Shown: positions 40,821 to 50,649 of the stretch, piece after piece
Position numbering within the stretch: the stretch's first letter is position 1
How the letters are laid out: the number at the start of each line of letters is the position of its first letter
Origin: UBA6115 sp964346355
GTDB lineage: Bacteria > Bacillota > Clostridia > Christensenellales > Aristaeellaceae
Direction of reading: 5' to 3'
Length of the DNA stretch: 58,089 nucleotides
Assembly (NCBI GenBank): GCA_964346355.1
Contig: CAYFUH010000009.1
Span: forward strand, 1 to 58,089
Notes under the pieces: generated by a model
What the model was told of the DNA's origin: nothing
Database searches by the model: none
Seen by the model: only the letters and a program-made list of their open reading frames with translations
Made by a program: the position numbers and the translations under genes

Positions 40821-43091
40821 TCAGTCCTGCGCGAAAAAACTCCGCGCGCTTTGTGTGATCTCCTCTATGGATGATACCCGGTTTAGCGTGATGTGTGAAG
40901 GCAAAAGCGCCTGATAATCAGCCTGCGCGTAGCGATCATCCAAAAGGAGCAGCACCCCGCGGTCGGTTTCCGAGCGGATGATGCGCCCGGCAGCCTGCAG
41001 CACCTTGTGCATGCCGGGGTAGCGGTAGGCAAAGCCAAAGCCGTCGCCCATGACCTCCTCCATCCGCGCGCGGTAGCGGTTGTTTTGCTCGTTCACCTGC
41101 GGCAGGCCTACGCCGATGACAGCAACCGCTGACAGGGCTTTGCCCGGCAAGTCCACGCCCTCTGAAAACACGCCGCCCAAGACACACAAGCCCAGGACAG
41201 GCGCGTCATCTGTTAAAAACGCGTCCAAAAACTGGATCCGGCTGCCCTCATCCATGCCCGGCTGCTGGATATTCAGCGGCAAATCGGGGTCCAGGCTTTC
41301 CAGCACCTCCCTCACCGCGCGCAGATAGGCAAAGGAAGGGAAATAGGCAATCATCTTGCCCGGATGCGCACAAAACAATGCCAGGATGGCCTGCGCCGCG
41401 GGTTTCAGGCTGGCTTCCCTTGCGGCATAGCGCGTATTGAGGCGCATATGCAGGGTGAGCAGGTGTTCTGCCGGGAAGGGAGAGGGCAGTGACAGGCAGG
41501 CGTCCTCCATCTCCCCGCCCAACAGCAGCCGCATGGCAGAGAGGGGCTGCAGGGTGGCGGAGTAATACACGCAGCCGGACAGGCGGCGGGTGACCTCATG
41601 CAGATGGGGCGCGGGGTTGAGGTTCAGCACGGTCAAACCGCCTTTTGTGGCCTCCGCGTCGTTCATCATCACATAGTCATCCGGGGCTTCCAAAGCGCGG
41701 GTGAGGGCGTTGTTTAAGCTGACCAAATCGCGCACCAGGTGCATCACGCCTTTTGTGTAGCCCGTGCCCAGCGCGTCCAACAGGCTGGATATGCCCGCTT
41801 GCACGGGCGCGTAATCCGCGTGTTCCTCCTGCGGCAGCAGCTTGATAAACTGGCTTAAGGCCTTGTAGATGCCGCTGGTTTTTCCATGCACTTTGCCGGC
41901 CTCGCGGCGAAATGCCCGCAGCTGGGAGACGGTGATGCTGCCGGAGAGCATATCCCGCGCGCGGTCGGGCAGGTTGTGGGCTTCATCCACCAGAAGGGTC
42001 AGCTTGCGCAAGCTGTCAAAGATGCGCGTTAAGCGCACCTGCGGGTTGAAGGCGTAGTTGTAATCGCAGATCACCACGTCGGCGATCTCGCACAGAGCCA
42101 GTGAGAACTCAAAGGGGCACAGCTGGTGTTTGCCCGACATCTCCCGGATAAAGGCGCTGCCCCAGACCTGGGTACAAAGCGCTTCTGTCAAGGCATCCGC
42201 CTGGCGCAGATAATGCCCCTTGGCGCGGGGGCAATAATCCGGGTGGCAGCGCATCTGTTCCATCGGGCACAGGCTTTCCTTGGCGTTGAGGGTGAGCGCG
42301 TGCAGGCGCAGCCCCTGCGTGATCATGCGGTCAATCTCCTGCTGCATGGCGATGCGCTGGGTCCCCCTGGCGGTGAGGCAAAAGATCTTTTTCGTCAGCC
42401 CCTGCCCCAGCGCCTTGAGCGCGGGGTAGAGCACCGCCGCGCTCTTGCCGGTGCCGGTGGGCATGACGGCAAACAGCCTGCGCTTGCGTAAAATGGCGGT
42501 GTAGGCCTGCTTTGCCATCTCCCGCTGGCTTGGGCGGTAGGTGACGTAGGGGAAGGGCAGGTGCATCAGGCTTTCATCCCGGGCCTGCATGTGCGCCATC
42601 AGCCGCTTTTGCCAGGCTACATAGGGGCGCAGCAGGTCAAAAAAGGCGGCGTCAAGCCGCGCTTTGTCAAAGCGTTCCAAAAACGCCGCGGTGATCTGCC
42701 CCGCCCGCGTCACATAGCAAACCTTGATGTCCACCTGGTCCAGCCCGTCCCGCTCGCATAGCATAAAGCCGTAGCAAACGGCCTGCAGCAGATGCTCCGG
42801 CGCGGGGGCGGTTGGTGAATCTATGGGGGACAGCTTAATCTCTTCAATGAGGGGCGGACTTGTTGTTTCATCAAACAAATCCATGCGCCCGGATACGCGG
42901 ATGGCGAGGCCGTCCACCGTTTGCGCCCAGGTCAGCAGGGTCTCTGCTCGCGCCAGGCTCTCCTGCTGGCGGGCCAGGTGCGCGTCCCGGCCCTGTTCCA
43001 TCAAATTTCTTGAAATAGGCAGGATATCCGGCGGGAACACGGAAAAGCCGACCAATGCGCGCACGGATACCTGGAGCATCTGTTCGCTCAC
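40821..43091 (-). CDS. XPD/DinG-like Fe-S helicase with N-terminal nuclease-like domain
   Basis: 756 residues from GTG 43091, which overlaps the truA stop (GTGA) and has GAGGG seven bases upstream. About 1-150: PD-(D/E)xK-like domain, Asp71 in SGRMDLFDE, Glu84 and Lys86 in IEEIKLSP, then LLQAVCYGFMLCE. Helicase core: PTGTGKSAA near 212, four-Cys Fe-S region about 270-325 (SLCPMEQMRCHPDYCPRAKG to QLCPFEF), DEAH box VDEAHNLPDRA near 369 and final motif VI AAGRIIRSETDRG. Unlike DinG of Bacillus, which has a DnaQ-type nuclease, this one has a Cas4/RecB-like module. Role in DNA repair is inferred. Confidence 0.9.
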   Translation of the reverse strand: MSEQMLQVSVRALVGFSVFPPDILPISRNLMEQGRDAHLARQQESLARAETLLTWAQTVDGLAIRVSGRMDLFDETTSPPLIEEIKLSPIDSPTAPAPEHLLQAVCYGFMLCERDGLDQVDIKVCYVTRAGQITAAFLERFDKARLDAAFFDLLRPYVAWQKRLMAHMQARDESLMHLPFPYVTYRPSQREMAKQAYTAILRKRRLFAVMPTGTGKSAAVLYPALKALGQGLTKKIFCLTARGTQRIAMQQEIDRMITQGLRLHALTLNAKESLCPMEQMRCHPDYCPRAKGHYLRQADALTEALCTQVWGSAFIREMSGKHQLCPFEFSLALCEIADVVICDYNYAFNPQVRLTRIFDSLRKLTLLVDEAHNLPDRARDMLSGSITVSQLRAFRREAGKVHGKTSGIYKALSQFIKLLPQEEHADYAPVQAGISSLLDALGTGYTKGVMHLVRDLVSLNNALTRALEAPDDYVMMNDAEATKGGLTVLNLNPAPHLHEVTRRLSGCVYYSATLQPLSAMRLLLGGEMEDACLSLPSPFPAEHLLTLHMRLNTRYAAREASLKPAAQAILALFCAHPGKMIAYFPSFAYLRAVREVLESLDPDLPLNIQQPGMDEGSRIQFLDAFLTDDAPVLGLCVLGGVFSEGVDLPGKALSAVAVIGVGLPQVNEQNNRYRARMEEVMGDGFGFAYRYPGMHKVLQAAGRIIRSETDRGVLLLLDDRYAQADYQALLPSHITLNRVSSIEEITQSARSFFAQD

Positions 43092-43834
43092 AAAATGCCC
43101 TCGTAGCAAACAGACACCAGCGTCAAGCCCTGCGCGGGCGCGGTGATGCCCAGATCCAGGCGGTTGCCGCTTGCAATCGCCTTGTAAAATGCGTCAGGCG
43201 CAAGCTTGCCCTGGCCGATGGCGATCAGCGTGCCTGCGATGATGCGCACCATGTTGTATAAAAAGGCATCCCCGCGCAGGGTGAGAACGATCTCATCCCC
43301 GGCTTTTTCAAGATGGGCCTCATGAATGGTGCGCACAGTGGTTTTGGCGGTGCCGCCGGACGCCTCAAAGGCAGCAAAATCATGCCGGCCCAAAAGCGGG
43401 GCGAGGGAGGCGCGCATCAGGTCCATATGAAGCGGCAGCGGCACAAAGGCAGAAAAATTCCGCCGCAGGGCGCTGGGCTGGCGGCGGTTGAAGATGCGGT
43501 ACTCATAGGTCTTTTCGCGGGCGCAAAAGCGGGCGTGCAGGCGGTCATCCACCTGGAGCGCCTGGTTGATCTTGATATCCCCGGGCAGCAGGGTGTTGAG
43601 CACATAGGGCCATTTTTCCGCCGGGATGGTGGACGCGGTATCAAAATGCGCGCGCTGGCCCAGGGCATGTACCCCGGCGTCCGTCCGGCTGGCCCCGGTG
43701 AGGGTGGTGGGCGTTTTTAACACCTTGAGCAGGGCGGTCTCCACCACCTCCTGCACCGCCAGGCCATTTAGCTGGCGCTGCCAGCCGGCGTAGGCCGTGC
43801 CCTCGTATTCGATGCCAAGCAGGATGCGCTTCAC
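43088..43834 (-). CDS. truA: tRNA pseudouridine synthase A
   Basis: Makes pseudouridine at positions 38-40 of the tRNA anticodon arm. 248 residues. Catalytic Asp52 in SRTDAGVHALGQ. The N-terminal RILLGIEYEGTAYAGWQRQ and the central REKTYEYRIFNR, GRHDFAAFEASGG and FLYNMVRIIAGTL are standard. Overlaps ecfT upstream (4 bases) and the helicase gene downstream (GTGA). It closes the ecfA1-ecfA2-ecfT cluster, an order usual in Bacillota. Confidence 0.96.
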   Translation of the reverse strand: MKRILLGIEYEGTAYAGWQRQLNGLAVQEVVETALLKVLKTPTTLTGASRTDAGVHALGQRAHFDTASTIPAEKWPYVLNTLLPGDIKINQALQVDDRLHARFCAREKTYEYRIFNRRQPSALRRNFSAFVPLPLHMDLMRASLAPLLGRHDFAAFEASGGTAKTTVRTIHEAHLEKAGDEIVLTLRGDAFLYNMVRIIAGTLIAIGQGKLAPDAFYKAIASGNRLDLGITAPAQGLTLVSVCYEGIL

Positions 43835-44628
43835 AGCATCCTCGGCAGCAAAATGACGGCGTAAAGCAACAGGATGCTGAGGAAAGCCAGCGCATCACGC
43901 TTTGTATAGGCCAGCTTGTGCAGTCGGGTGCGCCCCTCGCCGCCCCGGTAGCAGCGCGCCTCCATGGCCATGGCCAAGTCACCCGCGCGCCGGAAGGCGC
44001 TGATGAATAAGGGCACCAGAAGGGGGATCATCGCCCGGGCGCGTGCCATCAGGTTGCCGGTTTCAAAATCAGCGCCGCGCGCGGTCTGCGCCTTCATGAT
44101 CTTGTCCGCCTCCTCAATTAAGGTGGGGATGAAGCGCAGCGCGATGGTCATCATCATGGCCATCTCATGGGCGGGGAACTTGATGACTTTTAAGGGCGAA
44201 GCCAGGCGCTCCAGCCCGTCTGTTAAGGTGACGGGCGCTGTGGTCAGCGTCAGGATGCTGCTGCCGGTCACCAGCAAAATCAGGCGCAGGCTGAAGGTGA
44301 GGGCGGTCAACAAGCCTTCCTGCCACAGGACAAAGCCGCCAATCTGCAGCAGTTTCTGGGTGCCCGAGGCAAAGAACAGGTTGAGCACAAAGGTGATAAT
44401 CAGCAAAATGCGCATGGGTTTTAAGCTGCGCAGCAGCATGGAAAAGGGCAGCTTGGCCATCCAGGCAGCCAGCATTAAATAGGCGGCGACCGGGATGTAC
44501 ATCCAGAGGTTGGGCACCAGGAACACCGCGATAATGTACAGGAAGATCAGGATGATCTTGGTGCGCGGGTCCAGGCGGTGGATGGGGCTGTCAACCGGGT
44601 AATACTGCCCCAGGGTGATGTCACGCAT
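43831..44628 (-). CDS. ecfT: Energy-coupling factor transporter membrane protein EcfT
   Basis: 265 residues, about five to six membrane helices. It links the two ATPases to substrate-specific S components. The opening ITLGQYYPVDSPIHRLDPRTKI and the two coupling-helix signatures with Ala-Arg-Gly-type motifs (AQTARGADFETG and MEARCYRGG) are diagnostic. ATG 44628 is preferred over GTG 44640, which abuts the ribosome site AAAGGGGG. No S component gene is in the window, so this is a shared group II module for vitamins or metals. Confidence 0.94.
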   Translation of the reverse strand: MRDITLGQYYPVDSPIHRLDPRTKIILIFLYIIAVFLVPNLWMYIPVAAYLMLAAWMAKLPFSMLLRSLKPMRILLIITFVLNLFFASGTQKLLQIGGFVLWQEGLLTALTFSLRLILLVTGSSILTLTTAPVTLTDGLERLASPLKVIKFPAHEMAMMMTIALRFIPTLIEEADKIMKAQTARGADFETGNLMARARAMIPLLVPLFISAFRRAGDLAMAMEARCYRGGEGRTRLHKLAYTKRDALAFLSILLLYAVILLPRML

Positions 44629-45481
44629 CAAGCTGCCCACCCCCTTTGATGGCTTTTGCCAGGCCGTCCGCGATGTCGCGCAGGCGGTAGTGGTGGCCCA
44701 GGTTCAGCCCCTCTTCCTGCAGGCGCAGCGCCAGCTTGAAGGCTTCCGGCACATCCAGGCCCATCTTGGCCAGGCGCTCCTGCTGGATGAAAACCTCATC
44801 CGTCGGGCCTTCCATCACCAGTTTGCCCTTTTGAAGCACCGCGACGCGGGTGGCTAACCGCGCCACCTCGTCCATGGCGTGGGAGATGAGCACCACGGTG
44901 GTGCCCTCCTCGTTGAGCTGTTTGACGTCCCGTAGCAGATAATCCCGTGCGCGCGGGTCCAGGCCCGCTGTCGGCTCGTCCAATACCAGCACCTTGGGCT
45001 GCATGGCCAAAACGCCTGCCAGCGCCACCCGGCGCATCTGCCCGCCGGACAGTTCAAAGGGCGAGCGGTCCTTCATTTCGTCAAATTCAAGGCCTACGCG
45101 CGCCATCGCGCCGCGCACGCGGTCGTCAATCTCGTCCTCTGACAGCCCCATGTTCTTGGGGCCAAAGGCGATGTCCTTGTACACGGTCTCCTCAAACAGC
45201 TGGTGCTCCGGGTACTGGAAGACCAGGCCAATCTGGAAGCGCAGGGCGCGGCGGTTGGCGCCTTTTTGGTTGATGTCCTCACCGTTGAGGAGCACCCGGC
45301 CGCTTGTGGGCTCCAGCAGGCCGTTTAAGTGCTGCGCCAGCGTGGACTTGCCGGAGCCGGTGTGGCCAATTAAGGCCAGCAGCTCGCCGTCCTTGATAGT
45401 GAGGTCGATGTCCTCCAGGGCGATAGCGGTGTTGGGCCCGGATTTGTAATGATGGCTTAGTTTTTCAAGCACAATGGGCAC
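44621..45481 (-). CDS. ecfA2: ECF transporter ATPase EcfA2
   Basis: 286 residues, ABC ATPase. Walker A GHTGSGKST near residue 39, signature LSGGQMRRVALAG, Walker B VLVLDEPTAGLDP and switch His in LISHAMDE. GTG start 45481 with GGAGGTGAAG upstream, inside the 3' end of ecfA1 (25-base overlap). Partner of EcfA1 and EcfT. Confidence 0.95.
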   Translation of the reverse strand: MPIVLEKLSHHYKSGPNTAIALEDIDLTIKDGELLALIGHTGSGKSTLAQHLNGLLEPTSGRVLLNGEDINQKGANRRALRFQIGLVFQYPEHQLFEETVYKDIAFGPKNMGLSEDEIDDRVRGAMARVGLEFDEMKDRSPFELSGGQMRRVALAGVLAMQPKVLVLDEPTAGLDPRARDYLLRDVKQLNEEGTTVVLISHAMDEVARLATRVAVLQKGKLVMEGPTDEVFIQQERLAKMGLDVPEAFKLALRLQEEGLNLGHHYRLRDIADGLAKAIKGGGQLDA

Positions 45482-46311
45482 AGCCGCTTCACCTCCTTCA
45501 CCAACTCTTCCACATTCAGCACATCCGGCGCGATGTCAATCTCCCGCTCTTTTAAAAGGCGCGCCAGCTGCGTCATGGGCGGCACATCCAGCCGCAAATC
45601 GCGCAGGCGGTCCACCTGGGCGAAGATTTCCCGCGGGGTTCCGTCCATGGCAATCTGCCCATGGTCCATCACCAATACACGCTGGGCATGGGTGGCTTCC
45701 TCCATGAAGTGGGTGATCCACACCACGGTGATGCCCTGCTCCTCGTTGAGCCTGCGCACCGTCTGCAACACTTCCTTGCGGCCCTGCGGGTCCAGCATGG
45801 CGGTGGCTTCGTCCAAAATCAGCGCTTCGGGGTGCATGGCCAGGATGCCGGCGATGGCCACCCGCTGCTTCTGCCCGCCGGAGAGCAGATGCGGTGCGCG
45901 GTTTTTAAACTCGCTCATGCCGGTTAAGGCCAGCGCCTCATCAATGCGCGGCGGCATGTCATCCGGCGGCACGCCGATGTTTTCAAGCCCAAAGGCCACG
46001 TCGTCATACACCTCGGTCGCCACCAGCTGGTTGTCCGGGTTTTGGAAGACCATGCCGGCGGTGCGCCGGATGTCCCAGATTTTGTCGTCAGCCCGGGTGT
46101 CCATCCCGCTGATGTGCACCGTGCCTTCCGTGGGCAAAAACAGGCCGTTCAACAGCTTGGCCAGTGTAGATTTGCCCGAGCCGTTGTGGCCCAAAATGGC
46201 CACAAACTGGCCCCGCGGTACAGACAGGTTGATGGCGTCCAGCGCCTTGGGCGCGTCCGGTTCATAGCGATAGGTCAGGTCTGTCACCTGAATATGGGGT
46301 ACCCCGTTCAT
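45457..46311 (-). CDS. ecfA1: ECF transporter ATPase EcfA1
   Basis: 284 residues. Walker A GHNGSGKST near residue 40, signature LSGGQKQRVAIAG, Walker B ALILDEATAMLDP, switch WITHFMEE. The DEATAMLDP form is the usual EcfA1 type. ATG 46311 has GGGGAGGAG before it and overlaps the tgt stop (ATGA). It forms a heterodimer with EcfA2. Confidence 0.95.
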   Translation of the reverse strand: MNGVPHIQVTDLTYRYEPDAPKALDAINLSVPRGQFVAILGHNGSGKSTLAKLLNGLFLPTEGTVHISGMDTRADDKIWDIRRTAGMVFQNPDNQLVATEVYDDVAFGLENIGVPPDDMPPRIDEALALTGMSEFKNRAPHLLSGGQKQRVAIAGILAMHPEALILDEATAMLDPQGRKEVLQTVRRLNEEQGITVVWITHFMEEATHAQRVLVMDHGQIAMDGTPREIFAQVDRLRDLRLDVPPMTQLARLLKEREIDIAPDVLNVEELVKEVKRLCPLCLKN

Positions 46312-47453
46312 TGCTCCTCCCCGCGGTTAAACGCGCCGCGCATATCAAACAGCGCGTAAAAATCTTTGATATAGTCCAGGAACCGGTCCTGCAGGATGGC
46401 CTCTCTCGCGCCTTCCATGAGGCGGGTTAAATAGCGCAGGTTGTGGATGCTGCACAGCCGGCCGCCCGTGATCTCCCCGGTGTTGATGAGGTGGCGCACA
46501 TAAGCCCGGCTGTGATGAAGGCAGGTGTAGCAGTCGCAGCCTTCCTCAATGGGGGCAAAATCGGCCTTGTAGCGCGCGTTGCGCACCACCAGGCGGCCAT
46601 GGCGGGTCAGCACCGTGCCATTGCGCGCGATGCGCGTGGCCAGCACGCAGTCAAACATGTCCACCCCGCGCAACACGCCCTCCAGCAGGCAGTCCGGCGT
46701 GCCCACGCCCATCAAATAGCGCGGCTTGTCTGCTGGCAGATGGGGGATTAAGGCGTCCAGCATCTCATACATGATGTCCTTGGGCTCGCCCACGGACAGG
46801 CCGCCGATGCCGTAGCCGGGGAAATCCATCCCGGCCAGCGTCTGTGCGGAGGTGATGCGCAAATCCGCGTAAAACGCGCCCTGCACAATGCCAAACAGGG
46901 CCTGGTCAGGCCGCGTGTGCGCATCCAGGCAGCGCCTTGCCCAGCGGTGGGTGCGCTCCATATCGGCCTTGGCGGCATCATATTCGCAGGGGTAGGGTGA
47001 GCACACGTCAAAAGCCATCGCGATATCCGCGCCCAAGTCCTGCTGGATCTGCATGGAGGATTCGGGCGTCATCATCAGCTTGCTGCCGTCCAGGTGGTTG
47101 CGGAAGGCGACGCCTTCCTCGCTGATTTTGTTCAGTTCCGCCAGGGAAAACACCTGAAAACCGCCGGAGTCCGTCAAAATGGGCCTGTCCCAGGCCATGA
47201 AGCGGTGCAGGCCGCCGGCTGCCTTCACAATGTCCGCGCCCGGGCGCAGGTTGAGGTGATAGGTATTGGACAGCATGATCTGCGCGCCAAGCTCCTTCAT
47301 CTCGGGCACCGTCATGGCCTTGACGACAGCCTGGGTGCCCACCGGCATGTAGACGGGGGTTTTTACCTGCCCGTGCGGGGTGGTCAACAATCCGGCGCGT
47401 GCGCCGGATTGCTTGCAGACATGCTGCAGTTCATAGGTTACAGGATTGTTCAA
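46308..47453 (-). CDS. tgt: Queuine/preQ1 tRNA-ribosyltransferase
   Basis: Exchanges G34 of GUN-anticodon tRNAs for preQ1. 381 residues from TTG 47453, with AAAGGA six bases upstream; the open frame continues to 47651 but the earlier part is not Tgt-like. Asp95 in LTDSGGFQVFS is the general base; nucleophile region FDCVLATRIARNGT; zinc site CDCYTCLHH near the end. No preQ1 synthesis genes (queC-queF) or S component are next to it. Overlaps ecfA1. Confidence 0.95.
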   Translation of the reverse strand: MNNPVTYELQHVCKQSGARAGLLTTPHGQVKTPVYMPVGTQAVVKAMTVPEMKELGAQIMLSNTYHLNLRPGADIVKAAGGLHRFMAWDRPILTDSGGFQVFSLAELNKISEEGVAFRNHLDGSKLMMTPESSMQIQQDLGADIAMAFDVCSPYPCEYDAAKADMERTHRWARRCLDAHTRPDQALFGIVQGAFYADLRITSAQTLAGMDFPGYGIGGLSVGEPKDIMYEMLDALIPHLPADKPRYLMGVGTPDCLLEGVLRGVDMFDCVLATRIARNGTVLTRHGRLVVRNARYKADFAPIEEGCDCYTCLHHSRAYVRHLINTGEITGGRLCSIHNLRYLTRLMEGAREAILQDRFLDYIKDFYALFDMRGAFNRGEEQ

Positions 47454-47478
47454 TGCAAATCCTTTCAGTGATGATGAT

Positions 47479-48219
47479 TCAAGGCGCGATGTCGGGCCAG
47501 ATGCGTTCCAGCCCGTCCAGATCGCGCTGGTAGGCATCAAAATGCGCACTATGAGGATACCCGCCCGGCATGCGCCCAGGCGCGCAGACAAAGACCATGG
47601 CCTTTTTGGTGATGGGGTGGTTGAAGGCCAGCCGCATGCCCCACAGCGCAATCAGGCCGCCTTTCGCATCCTTGTTGTAGCGGGCATCGCCCAGCAGGGG
47701 GTGGCCAAAGTGTGCCATCTGCGCCCGGATCTGGTGCGCGCGGCCGGTCTGCAGCCGCACGGTAACCAGGCTTTTCTCCTCGGTGAAGGAAACGGTGTGC
47801 CCAAACAGCACCGCTTCCTTGCCCTGCAGCTTCAAATACTGCGGCAGCACGCGCACGGTGTTGGACTCCCTGTCCTTGACCAGGTAATCCTGAAGCGTAA
47901 AGCGCGCGGGCGTCTTGCCCTCGCACACCAGCACGTACTCGCGCGCCAGGGTATTGTCCCTGATCTGCTCTGACAAGCGCGCGGCTGCCTTGCTGGTGCG
48001 CGCGAAGACCAGCAGGCCGCCAACCGGCCGGTCCATCCTGTGCACCAGGCCCAGATAGGCATCGCCCGGCTTGTTGTATTTCTCCTTCACGTAGGCCTTC
48101 AGCAGGCTTAGCAAATCCGCGTCGCCGGTGGCGTCACCCTGGGTGAGCATGCGCGGCGGCTTTAAGGCTACGATTAAGTGGTTGTCTTCAAATAAAATCA
48201 GTTTGGAAATGTCGTTCAT
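47479..48219 (-). CDS. RluA-family rRNA/tRNA pseudouridine synthase
   Basis: 246 residues from ATG 48219 (AAAGGAG upstream). Catalytic Asp63 in LVHRMDRPVGGLLVFARTS, then RLQTGRAHQIRAQMAHFGHP and LGDARYN. No N-terminal S4 RNA-binding domain, so it is a short form like RluA/YjbO type. Overlaps the methyltransferase gene by four bases, a pairing that suggests both modify rRNA. Confidence 0.92.
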   Translation of the reverse strand: MNDISKLILFEDNHLIVALKPPRMLTQGDATGDADLLSLLKAYVKEKYNKPGDAYLGLVHRMDRPVGGLLVFARTSKAAARLSEQIRDNTLAREYVLVCEGKTPARFTLQDYLVKDRESNTVRVLPQYLKLQGKEAVLFGHTVSFTEEKSLVTVRLQTGRAHQIRAQMAHFGHPLLGDARYNKDAKGGLIALWGMRLAFNHPITKKAMVFVCAPGRMPGGYPHSAHFDAYQRDLDGLERIWPDIAP

Positions 48220-49072
48220 GTGACTCCTTTGGCTTGCCAGCGCCCGCTGGCGCCGGCGGGCAGTACGCCGCCTGAGGACACAGGCAGGCACAGTTCCTTC
48301 GCGGTGATGGTGCCGGGGTAGACGGGGCTGACAGCCCGCAGCAGGATGTTGTGCAAAACGGCCGGCTGAAAGCCCGTGGTATAGCCGTTGATGAGGAAGA
48401 ACAGCGGGCGGTCTGACAGCAGTTGGGCGCAGAGCTTGGCCAAGGGGAACAGCTCGTTTTCCAGCTTCCAGACCTCGCCCGAGGGCCCGCGCCCGTAGCT
48501 GGGCGGGTCCATCAGGATGCCGTCATAGCGCTTGCCGCGGCGGATTTCCCGCTGCACAAAGGCCTTGGCGTCCTCGATGATAAAGCGGCTCAAGTGCTCC
48601 GGCGCGCGGGTTAAATCCCGGTTTTCCCGGGCCCATTGCACCATGCCCTTCGCGGCGTCCACGTGGGTGACCTCTGCCCCCGCCATCATCAGGGCAACGG
48701 TGGCGCCGCCGGTATAGGCGAAGAGGTTCAGCACGCGCGCACCCGGGCGGTTTTTGACAAGGCCGCTCATCCAGTCCCAGTTGGCGGCCTGCTCCGGGAA
48801 GAGGCCGGTATGCTTAAAGCCGGTGGGCCGCACAAAGAACGTGAGGTTGCGGTAGGCAATCTGCCAGCGTTCGGGCAGTTGGCGGCGGAAATGCCAGCTG
48901 CCGCCGCCCTCGCCGCTGCGGGTGTAGACGGCGTCCGCCAGGCTCCAGGAATCCGGCTGCGCCTTGGGCCAGATGACCTGCGGGTCCGGCCGGGACAGGA
49001 TGACCTCGCCCCAGCGCTCCAGCTTCATCCCATCGCCTGTGTCCAGCACCTCAAAATCGCGCCAGGCATCCG

Positions 49073-49082
<10 letters not shown>
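48216..49082 (-). CDS. SAM-dependent methyltransferase, RlmI/RlmK-like catalytic domain
   Basis: 288 residues. Motif I NLFAYTGGATVALMMAG, SAM Asp in VTHVDAAKGM, motif IV LMDPPSYGRGPSGE. This matches the Methyltrans_SAM domain of the RlmI/RlmK family. The PUA domain found in RlmI is absent, and the N-terminal 80 residues are instead a beta-rich extension. Substrate probably rRNA, not provable here. Its ATG at 49082 lies inside the last codons of glpK, and its stop overlaps the pseudouridine synthase start. Confidence 0.88.
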
Positions 49083-50590
<1,508 letters not shown>

Positions 50591-50606
50591 GATCCCGTCC
50601 TTTCCT

Positions 50607-50635
50607 GAAGAACCCTGCGCCACTCAGGCGCAGGG
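50607..50635 (-). terminator. Hairpin between the propeller gene and glpK
   Basis: CCCTGCGCC, loop ACTCA, GGCGCAGGG, 9-bp GC-rich stem. On the minus strand TTCTTC follows, a weak U-tract. Confidence 0.55.
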
Positions 50636-50649
50636 CGTGTTGTGTTTGC

